Of a stretch of 52,173 bases of DNA, positions 1-10,043 are shown one piece after another. Position 1 is the stretch's first letter. Each line of letters begins with the position of its first letter. The stretch is from a virus. The position numbers and the translations under genes are program-made. Where the stretch lies: the IMG/VR virus record IMGVR_UViG_3300023199_000094, positions 1 through 52,173 of that record. One strand, 5' to 3'. The notes beneath the pieces are model-generated. The model made no database searches. It saw nothing but the letters and a program-made list of their open reading frames with translations, and was not told the DNA's origin.

Positions 1-3000
1 CAACACATTTAGCTGATCAATACTACCGCTTACTTCACGAATATTTTCTAATTCTTGAAGCACGCTTCTAAGTCGTGCTTCTTGGACTCCAATAACTTGA
101 TTCAAAAACTGCAGGTCGGCAACTTGCTGATCTGACGCAAACTGAAAACCACCTGCCTCAGCAATTTCTAGTTCAAGAATCTGCCGATCACGAATAAAGC
201 GCAGCTGCGCTTGACCTAATTTTATAACCGATTGTTCAAGTTCTTTAAAGGCGGTCTCACGAGTACGAGCGATATCCGCAATATCTAGCGTTTCTATACC
301 GCTCAACTCACTACTAAGCTTTCCTCTAATTTCGTTAACTTGGTTATCAAAATCTTTAATAAGAGCTAAGTTACGTCGACGAGCAGTCTGGAGACTGGAT
401 TCTACAGCTTCAGCAGCCCTTAATAGTTCATCTGACACGCCTTCGGTGGTCTTGATCTGACCCACCAAACCGCCAATCTCACTAAGTATAGCTTCAGCTT
501 TTGTGACTTCGTCCGCAAGGCCGAGATCACCCGCTAGATTGCTAAGACCGGCACCAATAGTCGACCCAACATCTCCAAGAGTTTCAAAAGCAACCTTACC
601 TAAAGCTTCAACTTCCGGAGCAATATTTTTAATGGTTTTGGAAGCTTCCTCGCCTAATTCAGCCCCTAACTCATCAGCACGCTTCGCTAAATCTCTAGCG
701 CTCTGTTCTCGCTGACGTTTAATATTAGCGTCAATCCTGTCTACTACAGCAGAACCGGAAGTCAGGGCTTTTTGTTGAGCTTCTTCAAGTACGGGTAAAA
801 GACGTTCATATTCCTCTTGTTGTTGTTCTAAAAGCTCTTTTTCTTGTTCCAGTGCGCGTTGGGCAATACGCTGATCTCTTTCTGAATCTGACACACTCCG
901 CTGAATAAGCTCAAGATTATCTATTGCATCAAGTCTAATTAGAGATAGCTCTCTGACTCTCTCAATGGGAGCACTCGATCGTATAGCGTCGGAAATAGCT
1001 TCCTCAGCTTCAGCGACAGCTTCTTGCGCAGCTTGTAGTTCATTGGCAAGTTGCTCACTTTGTAAATTACTTTCGAATCTTGCAATTTCCGACTCAGTCG
1101 AACGTATCCTGTCTTGGGTTCTCTTAATACGTTGTTCAACATCTAAAACGTCGGAAAGGCTCGCCTGAAGGTTAGCCTGTGCTTGGGCTTGCGCTTGCTC
1201 TTGTGCTTCTGCTAAACCGAATTTTGCAAAATCAGGCAACGCTTTGTCCAGGTTTATTAAGAATTGGGTAATACTTCTTTGGATATTGTTTAATAAATCA
1301 TTAGAAATGGAATTAATTATTGACTCAATTGCAAGTCTAACCTGCCCTATGACAAAAGGTATAACTACTTCACCTACGAACTGAGCTACTTTAAACAGTA
1401 AAGGTTGAAGCTTAGAAATCAGCGTAAACACAATAGGAAGAGCTTCTTGTGCTTTTTGAACAAGAACTCTAAATAGATTTGAACCCGTTACAAAAATAAA
1501 CTCCGCTAGTCCGCTAAACACTCGTGGTGCGTCAGTGGAAATTAAAGTAAGCAACTTACCTGCTATACGAAGCGCCACTCCGAACAGTCTACCAATAGCG
1601 TCAATAGTTCCTAAAACGAGGTCTCTATTTTTGGCAAAGAAACCAACCACTGAATCAAGTAGCGACTGTAACTGCGGTGCAATAGCAGTGAACAAACGGC
1701 TCTGAAGACCTTCTAAAGCTACGTCCAGATTCACCATCTGGTTATTAAAATCTTTCGCCACAGCGATATCATCTTCCGTAAACAGATTCGCTACGGCAGA
1801 CGTTTCTTCGATAGCCTGTCTAATTTCATCTCCACCAGCCAGTACAAGGTTACGAAGATTACCAAACTGCGCGGCTGTCAAATCAAAAGCTTGTTGCACA
1901 TCTTCCGGCTGTATGAAACCACTGGCAGTTGCGTCAGAAACTCTTAAAAAGACATCAATAATATCTTCAGTCCCATCAGCAAAACTTCGAATATCAACGC
2001 CCAGCTTCTCAAAGTTAGCCGCCGCATCGCTAACAGGGTCCGCTACAGCATCTCTAAGCTGTCGGTCCAGCGTTAAGAAAATCGTCTCTAGACGAGTTGA
2101 GTCAACGCGAAATTTACGTACTGCCGTACCAAACGCATTAAACTTCTTTACAAAGTCTTCCGAGGTTTCGTCCGATGGGGCAAAACGTTCAGCGGCCAGA
2201 CCAAGGTCAACAATCTGCTCACCTAACTTCTTTAAACTTTCCAGACCAGAAGCTCTGGCCAGACTCTGAACGGTATTCTTTAGGTTTACGACACCACTAA
2301 TTAAACTCTTGATACCCTGAAAGACCAAACTTGCAGGGCCGAATATAGGTAGAAATGCAGCAGTGAGGGTAAAAGAAACCGCCCTAGATAAAGGGTTTTT
2401 CTCAGAAAGGATCCCTAACGAAATAAACTTTATCATCTTTCGGCCGGCATCCGAAAGGAAATTACCGGCTAAAGGACCGGAAAGCGGAGGCGATGCTGGC
2501 AGTTGGTTTTTAACGGAAGTCGTTAAAACTCCCGTCATAGACTTGAAAAGATCTTTATTACCTGCAATAATACCTTTACCTACCGTGCTGGTAATATTAC
2601 GACCGGCCTTGTTAAGGAAATTACCGGCTAAAGGACCAGTCTTCGGCGGGGAGTTAGGTACTTTATTAGCGACGCCTTCTTCAACCGCTTTATCCGTCGC
2701 TTTAGAGATATCAGGTATACCTTTTCGGATACCTCTAGCTAGACTATCAGCGGTAATCTTACCCGATCTCTCGAACAGTTTTTTACGATTCTCTAGGGAT
2801 TTCTGCTGTGCGGCGTCAATATCCTTATTAATCGAAGATAAATCCTTCTGCACAGACTTACCTGAAAACAGACGCTTAACACCTGAAAACAGACGCTTAA
2901 CACCTGAAAACAGACCTTTAGTACCGGAAAATAGACCTTTAAACACGGACGACACACCGCTAGATAATGTACGGGCTGCAGCCTGTACAACATCAAATGC

Positions 3001-6000
3001 ATTTTTAATTAACAGCGCCGAACGAGAGACGATTGTAAACACACCCGAAAGAGCTTTAAAAGTACCAGAAACGATTTTTAAAGCTTTGTCTAAACGCAAA
3101 GTTAAAACACCGACCACGCCTTCGATGATGTCGTTTGCGCCGGAGAAAACCTTAAATACGCCTTTAGCCACACCGAACAAGTCTTTAAAAGCGCCGATGA
3201 CAGGATCAAGTGTGCCTAGTTTTTGCAAGACGTCTCTAACTTTATTAAAACTAAAAACCAAACCTATAAGAATTGGCGAGCGTTTTCCAATGTCTTTAAA
3301 TAGATTACCTATAAACTTACTAGTCTCTTCAAAAGCTTCTCTAAGTTTACCTTGTGCTAGTTTAGCGCCAAAATTCTCAATAACTTGAGATGCAGAAATC
3401 GTACTTTGTCTGACGCCTTCCGTTACACGGGAGTCGAAACCAGCGCGAATCGTATCAGCCAGTAGTTCAAGCGATGCGGAAACAGGCTTAACAAGCAGTG
3501 TGGTATACGCCTGCTTAACTAGCGGTTGGTTTTGTTCAGAGCTTGCTATAAGGCGATTTGTAATCTTGCTACCGATCTGTGCTACGTTTTTATCTACGGC
3601 TGTAGCTACAGCGGATACCGCCTTTCCCAAACCAGAAGAAGATGCGCCCCTAAGACCTTTTGTAAGAAGGCTATAAAAACCTTGACCAAATCTTACACCA
3701 GCGCCACGCAACGGCGAGCGTGGGTTTTTTGGCTCGGATTGCGGAATAAAATCAACGACCGATTCCTGTAATAGATCTATAAAGGCGCTCTGTAGCCGAA
3801 CTTTGTCCGCTTTTGCTGCACCTTCTGCCGCTACTTTAATAAAGTTTGGTATTAACTTTCTAGCGGCGTCTTCACCCTGTTGCGCTAAAACAACACCAAT
3901 ACGGCCGACAAAACTTTGAAACTCTTTTTGACCGGGTAGCTTAACGTTTTTAACGCCTCTAAACTGCTCTTCCAGTCGTTGCCTAATCTTTGGGGATGTC
4001 TCATTTAATTTAAGTAGAAAGCCTTCTAAAGCATTGGCGAAATCAGTAAACTTTTTACGAGCTTCAGGGACGTCTCTCGACAGTGAATTAACACCAGACC
4101 GTACCGCACTAAAATCCTTCGTAATAGTACTTGCAGCCTTTCCGAAAAACTTTGAAGCGGTCTTCTGTTGCGCGACTCTAGTTTTTAAGAAAGCTGCTAA
4201 ATCACCACTCGCAAAAGCGGTGATAACATCCTGAGAAGACTTACCACCACCAAGAGCCGACCGGCCTGTAGCTCCAAGCAGTGCCTCAGCGCGCGCGCGT
4301 ATAATATCTCTGCCTATTTCAAAAACAGATTTTGAAATTACTTGCGCGCCTTGGGTAGATTGCTGCACGGTCTGCTGCACCGTGCCTTGTACAGCAGCTT
4401 CAACTTTACCTCTGGTTCCAGCAACAGCAGCTTCAATTTTCGCACCACTGTTTTCTATACTCTTCGTTAAAACGTCGCCCGGAGCACGGAACGTCGCCGC
4501 CTCGCGAGCCTTTCTTTCTAAAGACTCACTAAACGGATCGCGAGACCTAGCAGTAGGAGTACCGCGTGCGGATAGCTGTAAAGCGCGTTCTCTAATCAGG
4601 GCTTGTTCAACAGACTCTAACGCCTTTAATCGCTGTCTGTTAAAATCAATATCCTTTTGAGCTTTTTTCTCAATAATCTTGATTGAATCAGCAATTGCAT
4701 CATTTTCTTCTCGAATCTGTTGCTGAATCTTCAAACGATTCTTAAGAATATCTTGATTGGTGTCTATCACCAACTTCAGGCGAGCCTTTTCGCGCTCTAT
4801 CGTCTGATTTAACTCTTCCTGCTCACGATCAATAGCCGCAATAACCTGCTTTTGTGTGTCTAAAGCAACTTTAGAGGTATTTTTCTCTACTCTTGCCTTT
4901 TCAACAGTAGTTTTAATACTCTCTTGTTCGGCTTGGATAAACGCCTGTATTTTACCTAAATCAAAAGATTGATTAAAAGCTTCTCTAGCGACTCGAACAG
5001 CTTTCTCCTGCTCTCTCGTAGCTTTAGAAGCACTTTTTTGCTTCGCAATGATTTTAGATGTCGTATCGATTTCTCGTTCAATCGCTTCGACTTTTTCTTT
5101 CTGTTGACGGATACGTACCGAAGCAGCCGCTTTGTTTTTTGATTCAATCTCTAGAAGAGCCTTAGCAACTTTAATAGAATTTTGGGCCTTAACCTGATTT
5201 TCCCTATCTATAACCCCTTTCTCTTTTAGAGCGAGGATAGCCTTTTTGTCCTCCTTTATCCGTTTCGACAGAGCGACAGCAGCTTTCTTTGCTGCTTCTG
5301 CACTACCTTCCTGAGCTTTAGTCGTAGCTTTTAGCAAATCTTGTAGTGACGAGACGCTTTTAGCGTGGTCCTCGGCCGCAGTCGTGAGTCTAGCTAAACG
5401 CTGTCTCTCTTTGTCCGCAATAACAATGCTTTGTTTACGCTGCTCCTCAGCTCGCTTCGCTAAGGCTACACCAGCATCAAGTTTCTCTCGTAGGATATTG
5501 CGTTTCTTAATCTCTTGGTCGACAGCTTTCGCTTTTTCCTGAAGTGTTTTTATTTCTTCGTTATCGGTCTCTATCACCGCAATCGACGCACGTACCTCGT
5601 TTCGTAAACGCTGTATCTTTTTTTCGTCTTCAGAACCCGAAGACCTACTGACCTTTAAGAGAGCAGCTTCCGCGGCTTTAAGATCCTCAAACGCTTTAAC
5701 ATTAGCAGCAAGTTGTTTTTCAACGTCTTTTAAACGCGCCTCTTCCTCTTTGCGAGAACGATCAATTTGTGATTGGGCTCTTACAACATCCTTAGCAGTC
5801 CGCTGACGCAGTTCTCTAACACGGGTTTGAGCATTTTCTAACCTCTTTTGCGCCTCCGCGACACCATCCGTAGTCTTAATCTGACTACGTAATCTATTAA
5901 TTTCCTTATCGCGCGCCTCGCGAGACTTATTTATGGTTTTAACAACATCGTTTTGCTCTTTCTTAACCTCTTGGAAATCTTGAGAAATCCGACGCGTGGA

Positions 6001-7947
6001 CGGTGTAAAAATCTCACGAATACGCTTACCTAAACCAGACAGGGGTGTCGTAACGACTGCGCCAATCGTTTGACCAATACGCTTCAAGAATCCAAGGCCT
6101 GACCGAACAGACTTCGGCAATATCTTCTCGAATAGACTCTTAACCTGCCCGCCTATAATCTTCTGTACATTAATGGCGCGTTGTAAAATAAGAACGCTAG
6201 TCCTACGTACAAAACCCCGCACAACATTACCGAAAAATATGAAAGGTAGGGAAATTGTATTTACAGGGATTCTTAACAGCGTCGGCCAAAAGTTCGACAC
6301 GATCTTACTGAACCGTGTCGCCAGACGCTCAGTAATGATCTCATTTTGCTCAAGGTTAACACCCCACGCTTTAGATGCAGCGGTGTTGCTTATTAGACTT
6401 TTAGTCGTACGTTCAAGCTCGCCGGCAATACCAAAAACATCAACACGTAAATTAGCAACGTTATTGACCGTGGTTAAAAGAATCTTTGTAATCGTATTTA
6501 AAGACTGAACAATCGAGCTGATCGTGCTTCTAATAACGTTAAAAATCTTGATAATACCCACTCCCTTCGGAAGTTGTTTCCGAAGATCGTTTATAGCTTT
6601 GAACACAAAACTCAAAGCGTCGCGCGCTTGACCAAAGAATATAATAAATCTTGACCGACCGTCACCAAGCGCAGCTGAAATACGTAAGAAACCAGCCCTC
6701 GCCTTTGAGACAAAGTTACTTACTAATGGAGTAAGAATAGAAAAGACACCGATAATACCTGATAATCCTGCGGACAGGGTCGTGACGTTGAACACCACAC
6801 TGATTAAAACCGACGACGTTAAAGACACCAACCCTAAAATAGAAGCCACTCTATTAGCTAATATTGTGATAGGCGAGATAAGATTATTAATCGAGATGAA
6901 TAAAGTGTTGATTAAGGCTGCTAGTCGACCGAGTACCGATTCTGGCCGCTGCGATGCAAAAATACGAACCTGCCCAACGATACCTTTAAAGATCGCGTTA
7001 AACCCTAATAAAGTCACCGACACTAGACCGAGTGTCGAAATTTTCGTAACTAAAAAGCCTAGAATACCATCAATCTTAAACAGACTAGATCCGATTGCGT
7101 CAACTCGAGGGACAAGCGGACCAATAAAACTTTGAACCGTAGTGCCTATACCTTTAACAACCGAACCAATACCTTCCACTAAACTAAATATAGCGAAAAA
7201 AGTGTTTTCTAAAACAGAAAAAGTCGTTGAGAAAACACCTTCAATAAAAGAAGCAACGCCCGCAAAACCGGAAGTCAAATTAACAGCTACTTGCTGAATA
7301 TTGTCCGATAGAGTCGTGAGTGAAAAACCAAATCCAGACACGCTAGCCGTAGCCGCGCCGGTCGCTGCCGTAGCCGCGCCGGTCGCTGCCGTAGCCGACT
7401 GAATTGACGCCTCAGCGGTTGCGACAGACGCCGAAACAGTCTGTACAGCTTGTGCCGTCGCTTCCGTAGTGGTGGTAGCTGTCGTCATTGACGACACAAA
7501 ACCTGGTATGGACGTAAAACCAATAAACGAAATAACCGCCGCCCACTGACTGAAAGACTCAAAAGCTCTATTCACAAATCGAGTAAGAGTATTCGTCGTC
7601 TCGGACGCTTGTCGGCCAACTTCTTCTAGTGATCGATTAGTCTCTGCCCGAGTACGTCCGATAGCCCCGCCAACTGTCGACGTAGCTCTTACAATCGCAT
7701 CAGACGACGCGCCTGCAACAGCCGAAAAAGCTGCCCCTATCCGATCCAACGTAACTCTAATCTTAGATAGATTAAAATCAATACGCTGAATCGACGATGT
7801 CAGTTTAGTGTCGTCTGCCGCAATAGAAACGTTAAATCTCTGCTTTGACAGATTAGCAAGCCTATTGTCTAGTTTGCTAATCTGTTCAAAAACATTATCT
7901 AATTTCGCGACAAAATTAGTTACGACGTCGCCGACGAGTAAGGCCAT
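1..7947 (-). CDS. Tape measure protein, C-terminus beyond the window
   Basis: One minus-strand frame is open without a stop from the ATG at 7945-7947 to base 1, giving at least 2649 residues. The ATG overlaps the stop of the upstream chaperone frame as TAATG. The composition is that of a siphovirus tape measure: hydrophobic Ala/Val/Ile/Phe-rich helical stretches at about residues 80-640, a Lys/Glu/Arg-rich coiled-coil region at about 650-1100, and a second Gln/Glu-rich coiled coil from about 2230 to the edge. Two copies of an SPPxxGPLAGxFL motif occur near residues 1766 and 1826; comparable Pro/Gly motifs recur in phage tape measures. The position directly after tail tube and G/GT-type genes supports the call. 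The protein sets tail length and is threaded through the tail tube. At roughly 0.15 nm per residue (a family rule of thumb) the tail would be about 400 nm or more. Confidence 0.93.
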   Translation of the reverse strand, partial: MALLVGDVVTNFVAKLDNVFEQISKLDNRLANLSKQRFNVSIAADDTKLTSSIQRIDFNLSKIRVTLDRIGAAFSAVAGASSDAIVRATSTVGGAIGRTRAETNRSLEEVGRQASETTNTLTRFVNRAFESFSQWAAVISFIGFTSIPGFVSSMTTATTTTEATAQAVQTVSASVATAEASIQSATAATGAATAATGAATASVSGFGFSLTTLSDNIQQVAVNLTSGFAGVASFIEGVFSTTFSVLENTFFAIFSLVEGIGSVVKGIGTTVQSFIGPLVPRVDAIGSSLFKIDGILGFLVTKISTLGLVSVTLLGFNAIFKGIVGQVRIFASQRPESVLGRLAALINTLFISINNLISPITILANRVASILGLVSLTSSVLISVVFNVTTLSAGLSGIIGVFSILTPLVSNFVSKARAGFLRISAALGDGRSRFIIFFGQARDALSFVFKAINDLRKQLPKGVGIIKIFNVIRSTISSIVQSLNTITKILLTTVNNVANLRVDVFGIAGELERTTKSLISNTAASKAWGVNLEQNEIITERLATRFSKIVSNFWPTLLRIPVNTISLPFIFFGNVVRGFVRRTSVLILQRAINVQKIIGGQVKSLFEKILPKSVRSGLGFLKRIGQTIGAVVTTPLSGLGKRIREIFTPSTRRISQDFQEVKKEQNDVVKTINKSREARDKEINRLRSQIKTTDGVAEAQKRLENAQTRVRELRQRTAKDVVRAQSQIDRSRKEEEARLKDVEKQLAANVKAFEDLKAAEAALLKVSRSSGSEDEKKIQRLRNEVRASIAVIETDNEEIKTLQEKAKAVDQEIKKRNILREKLDAGVALAKRAEEQRKQSIVIADKERQRLARLTTAAEDHAKSVSSLQDLLKATTKAQEGSAEAAKKAAVALSKRIKEDKKAILALKEKGVIDRENQVKAQNSIKVAKALLEIESKNKAAASVRIRQQKEKVEAIEREIDTTSKIIAKQKSASKATREQEKAVRVAREAFNQSFDLGKIQAFIQAEQESIKTTVEKARVEKNTSKVALDTQKQVIAAIDREQEELNQTIEREKARLKLVIDTNQDILKNRLKIQQQIREENDAIADSIKIIEKKAQKDIDFNRQRLKALESVEQALIRERALQLSARGTPTARSRDPFSESLERKAREAATFRAPGDVLTKSIENSGAKIEAAVAGTRGKVEAAVQGTVQQTVQQSTQGAQVISKSVFEIGRDIIRARAEALLGATGRSALGGGKSSQDVITAFASGDLAAFLKTRVAQQKTASKFFGKAASTITKDFSAVRSGVNSLSRDVPEARKKFTDFANALEGFLLKLNETSPKIRQRLEEQFRGVKNVKLPGQKEFQSFVGRIGVVLAQQGEDAARKLIPNFIKVAAEGAAKADKVRLQSAFIDLLQESVVDFIPQSEPKNPRSPLRGAGVRFGQGFYSLLTKGLRGASSSGLGKAVSAVATAVDKNVAQIGSKITNRLIASSEQNQPLVKQAYTTLLVKPVSASLELLADTIRAGFDSRVTEGVRQSTISASQVIENFGAKLAQGKLREAFEETSKFIGNLFKDIGKRSPILIGLVFSFNKVRDVLQKLGTLDPVIGAFKDLFGVAKGVFKVFSGANDIIEGVVGVLTLRLDKALKIVSGTFKALSGVFTIVSRSALLIKNAFDVVQAAARTLSSGVSSVFKGLFSGTKGLFSGVKRLFSGVKRLFSGKSVQKDLSSINKDIDAAQQKSLENRKKLFERSGKITADSLARGIRKGIPDISKATDKAVEEGVANKVPNSPPKTGPLAGNFLNKAGRNITSTVGKGIIAGNKDLFKSMTGVLTTSVKNQLPASPPLSGPLAGNFLSDAGRKMIKFISLGILSEKNPLSRAVSFTLTAAFLPIFGPASLVFQGIKSLISGVVNLKNTVQSLARASGLESLKKLGEQIVDLGLAAERFAPSDETSEDFVKKFNAFGTAVRKFRVDSTRLETIFLTLDRQLRDAVADPVSDAAANFEKLGVDIRSFADGTEDIIDVFLRVSDATASGFIQPEDVQQAFDLTAAQFGNLRNLVLAGGDEIRQAIEETSAVANLFTEDDIAVAKDFNNQMVNLDVALEGLQSRLFTAIAPQLQSLLDSVVGFFAKNRDLVLGTIDAIGRLFGVALRIAGKLLTLISTDAPRVFSGLAEFIFVTGSNLFRVLVQKAQEALPIVFTLISKLQPLLFKVAQFVGEVVIPFVIGQVRLAIESIINSISNDLLNNIQRSITQFLINLDKALPDFAKFGLAEAQEQAQAQAQANLQASLSDVLDVEQRIKRTQDRIRSTESEIARFESNLQSEQLANELQAAQEAVAEAEEAISDAIRSSAPIERVRELSLIRLDAIDNLELIQRSVSDSERDQRIAQRALEQEKELLEQQQEEYERLLPVLEEAQQKALTSGSAVVDRIDANIKRQREQSARDLAKRADELGAELGEEASKTIKNIAPEVEALGKVAFETLGDVGSTIGAGLSNLAGDLGLADEVTKAEAILSEIGGLVGQIKTTEGVSDELLRAAEAVESSLQTARRRNLALIKDFDNQVNEIRGKLSSELSGIETLDIADIARTRETAFKELEQSVIKLGQAQLRFIRDRQILELEIAEAGGFQFASDQQVADLQFLNQVIGVQEARLRSVLQELENIREVSGSIDQLNVL
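2860..2943 (-). repeat. Four 21-bp tandem repeats inside the tape measure gene
   Basis: Units 2860-2880 and 2881-2901 are identical, and units at 2902-2922 and 2923-2943 are diverged copies. Each encodes a heptad of the type LFSGxKx (about residues 1668-1695), so the array extends a regular helical stretch in steps of seven residues. Changes in copy number would keep the frame and alter tape length by small steps. Confidence 0.85.
7346..7400 (-). repeat. 21-bp tandem repeat in the tape measure gene
   Basis: Two identical 21-bp units lie at 7346-7366 and 7367-7387, followed by a partial third. They encode an Ala/Thr/Gly-rich tract near residue 190 of the tape measure protein. The units are more GC-rich than the surrounding gene. 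The likely origin is replication slippage. Confidence 0.8.
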
Positions 7948-8570
7948 TATTCCCCTCTTGTCTTCTTCAGTTGGGCGAGCTTAGCTTCATACTTTAAGGT
8001 TTGTGTTTCAACAATACTATCTAAAGAAGGCACTAAGACGCCTGTATTAGACCGCAGCCAACGTCGGAAATTATCATGAAAAGCGCGGAACATCTGTTCC
8101 TTCTTTTTCTGAGACATTTTTTTAGATTTATGGCGTCGTTTCGTACGCACAGGCAGCTCGTATTCTTCGTCTTCCTCGTCATCTTCGTCTTCATCACCGA
8201 TGTCACGAAGAAAACCGTCTACCTCTTCAATCTTGTCTCCTAACTCATCAAATGCGGATCTCTGACCTTTTTTCGTAAACATAGTTGCGGCGGCAGCCAT
8301 AATCGTCATAGTTAAATAACGTTGTTGCTCTAGTGTTTGCTTACTTACCACCAAAACGACTTCTTGAAACACATCAATAGGCAACTCTACGACGTATTCA
8401 GCGTCCCAGCCCGCTCGCACCAAAGCGGCCACGGCTTCCACAATGTTGATTCTATTGTTGTTTTCATCGCGAAAATCCGTGGCCGCTTTTAGTGCTTCGG
8501 TGGAGCCTTTTAGGCTAGCGCGCCGCTTAGTGCGTTTTTTAGGCCGCCATGCTCCCAATTGACGACCCAA
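7947..8570 (-). CDS. Tail assembly chaperone, frameshift extension (GT-type)
   Basis: This frame follows and overlaps the upstream chaperone frame in the -1 register, and ends in TAATG with the tape measure start. It is probably not translated alone: the only start at its head is a TTG at 8570 inside the other gene, without a clear ribosome site. Slippage at 8534-8540 would join residues 1-171 of the upstream protein to 195 residues of this frame, giving a 366-residue fusion. The extension has a strongly acidic patch (Asp/Glu run) followed by a Lys/Arg-rich stretch. In lambda, gpG and gpGT are non-virion chaperones that hold the tape measure and recruit tail tube subunits. The location between tail tube and tape measure genes is the same here. 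Confidence 0.8.
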   Translation of the reverse strand: MGRQLGAWRPKKRTKRRASLKGSTEALKAATDFRDENNNRINIVEAVAALVRAGWDAEYVVELPIDVFQEVVLVVSKQTLEQQRYLTMTIMAAAATMFTKKGQRSAFDELGDKIEEVDGFLRDIGDEDEDDEEDEEYELPVRTKRRHKSKKMSQKKKEQMFRAFHDNFRRWLRSNTGVLVPSLDSIVETQTLKYEAKLAQLKKTRGE

Positions 8571-9046
8571 ACGCCTCTGAGGACCGACACAAGGTCGGCA
8601 ATACCCACTTCATCAATAAACGACGAATCTACATGCTTCTTGCATGTTTCATCACTATACACCGACCTAATCACAATCTCTTCAATATCGTTTTCAGACT
8701 CTGCAAGCAGGGTCATAATACCCTGCATGACTTTGGCGTTCCTCTGGCCGGTGGTCTCGCCTTCTTTCGTAGATTCAAAAATACCAATAGGTTCTAACTT
8801 AGACATAAGGGTCTGAACCTTCTTAATCATACCGAATAGATCACGAGCGCCCCACTCTTTGACGTAAACGTCATCCTCCGACGACGTCAACGTTACTTTC
8901 ATAATAGTCCGCTTACGGAGCGGCTGGCTCACCACAGTATAAGTATTAGATTCGTCCTTTTTAACTTGGTCTTCGGAAACATCTTCCGTCGTCTTAATAG
9001 GCGGCGGCGGGGGAGGTGTAGGACTCTTCGTTTCGGTGGTCGTCAT
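8510..9046 (-). CDS. Tail assembly chaperone (G-type)
   Basis: This is a 178-residue protein with a Pro/Thr-rich N-terminal tail (a run of six prolines near residues 11-16) and a mixed alpha/beta body. It is the major product of the chaperone pair; a fraction of ribosomes should shift to the -1 frame at codon 171. AAGGA lies 6 nt upstream of the ATG at 9046. No motif identifies the family. The call rests on position between the tail tube and tape measure genes, on size, and on the correctly phased slippery heptamer near its 3' end. Such chaperones act in the cytoplasm during tail assembly and are absent from virions. Confidence 0.8.
   Translation of the reverse strand: MTTTETKSPTPPPPPPIKTTEDVSEDQVKKDESNTYTVVSQPLRKRTIMKVTLTSSEDDVYVKEWGARDLFGMIKKVQTLMSKLEPIGIFESTKEGETTGQRNAKVMQGIMTLLAESENDIEEIVIRSVYSDETCKKHVDSSFIDEVGIADLVSVLRGVWVVNWEHGGLKNALSGALA
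8534..8540 (-). promoter_or_regulatory. Programmed -1 ribosomal frameshift site, A_AAA_AAC
   Basis: On the minus strand the zero frame reads CTA AAA AAC, so the heptamer A AAA AAC sits in exactly the register needed for tandem -1 slippage. After the slip the frame continues as CGC ACT AAG, which is the frame of the downstream overlapping ORF. A small stem-loop (8504-8507 with 8513-8516) lies about 17 nt downstream and could act as a weak stimulator. Dual-frame chaperones upstream of tape measure genes are a well-known phage arrangement. Confidence 0.85.
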
Positions 9047-9086
9047 TGCAATTCCTTATTATATAATCCCTAACTACACGTAAAAT

Positions 9087-9120
9087 AGGCCGAGAGGGGT
9101 GCCCGCACCCCTCTCGGCCT
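9087..9120 (-). terminator. Rho-independent terminator after the tail tube gene
   Basis: A perfect 15-bp GC-rich stem (9087-9101 with 9106-9120) has a 4-nt loop and is followed on the minus strand by ATTTTA. It lies between tail tube and chaperone genes. Partial termination here would keep the abundant tail tube transcript far above the chaperone and tape measure transcript. Confidence 0.75.
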
Positions 9121-9154
9121 ACCAATTCAATCCCACCGAACTATATAACTACGA

Positions 9155-10027
9155 TTAGCACTCGATACCAGTCGAGACCTTTTCGAAGTTATCGAACAGG
9201 TGGAACGAACCACGGTTACCGGTACCGTCAGCCAGAATCTTGCAACTAAATGACTGCGACATGAACGCCGCCGGATCAATAGTGGTATCGCCTTCGATAC
9301 CGATGCTGACGAACGGGAACTGGTAGGCGAACAGCGGACCAATGCGGTTAAGCGCCTGAATCTTCATAGCGCCTTCCAACACCGCGCCCGTCTGGATACG
9401 ATATTCAGTTGTTTCGCGGACGTAATTATACGTGATGATAACCTCGGCGCCGTCCACAATAGCACCAGACGACATACGAGCAGTTGTAGCCGGGGTACGA
9501 CCCGTGCCTGTGCCTGCAGCCTGAGTAAAGGTGTAATCCACACCCTCCACGTAGGTCACAGAGCCGTCCGTCGAACGGACGAGCACATCATCGACGGTAT
9601 CATCCTCCCAATACAGATCGACATAGTCTAGCGAGCCGTCTTCAATCGCTAGCGCATCAATGATCTCGGCCGTTGTACCCACAAGACGAATACGCTTCTG
9701 CTCAAGCACTTCATACGTCGACGCAGCATCCGGTGCAATATTCGGACGGAAAAGAAGCACAAGGTTATTACCGACAAGCTCATCAAGCGTGAACTTGATA
9801 TCGCCAGTAACCTTGTTGACGACGTGTTTATCCTCAGTCAGAAGACCGTTACGCGCGCTTTCGTGCGTAAGGTACTCGTCCGTGAGCGTCAGGGCAATCG
9901 ACGCTGCGTTGCCAAGATCAAACCACGGGCAAAGCGTGCCGTCATCATCGAATGGCGCAAACCAAATCGACAATGCCGACGGCATCATGTAGTTATCGGG
10001 ATTGTTAGGTAATTTTACAAGAGCCAT
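9155..10027 (-). CDS. Major tail tube protein
   Basis: This 290-residue, mostly beta-type, Thr/Val/Gly-rich protein lies between a probable tail terminator gene and the chaperone pair, which is the standard place for the tail tube subunit of long non-contractile tails. A strong site, CGGAG, lies 8-9 nt before the ATG at 10027. A strong hairpin terminator follows the gene, as expected for a virion protein made in hundreds of copies. No sheath gene is adjacent, which argues for a siphovirus rather than a myovirus. The family is inferred from context and composition; no signature motif was recognised. Confidence 0.75.
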   Translation of the reverse strand: MALVKLPNNPDNYMMPSALSIWFAPFDDDGTLCPWFDLGNAASIALTLTDEYLTHESARNGLLTEDKHVVNKVTGDIKFTLDELVGNNLVLLFRPNIAPDAASTYEVLEQKRIRLVGTTAEIIDALAIEDGSLDYVDLYWEDDTVDDVLVRSTDGSVTYVEGVDYTFTQAAGTGTGRTPATTARMSSGAIVDGAEVIITYNYVRETTEYRIQTGAVLEGAMKIQALNRIGPLFAYQFPFVSIGIEGDTTIDPAAFMSQSFSCKILADGTGNRGSFHLFDNFEKVSTGIEC

Positions 10028-10043
10028 TATGGTGTCTCCGGGA

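Noticed and set aside
2363-3388. Plus-strand frame of 341 residues
   Set aside because: It lies wholly opposite the tape measure gene and mirrors its repeats, with no ribosome site.
9058-9063. TATAAT on the minus strand upstream of the chaperone gene
   Set aside because: It would start transcription only a few bases before the ATG and has no good -35 box. It lies in the gene's ribosome-site region.
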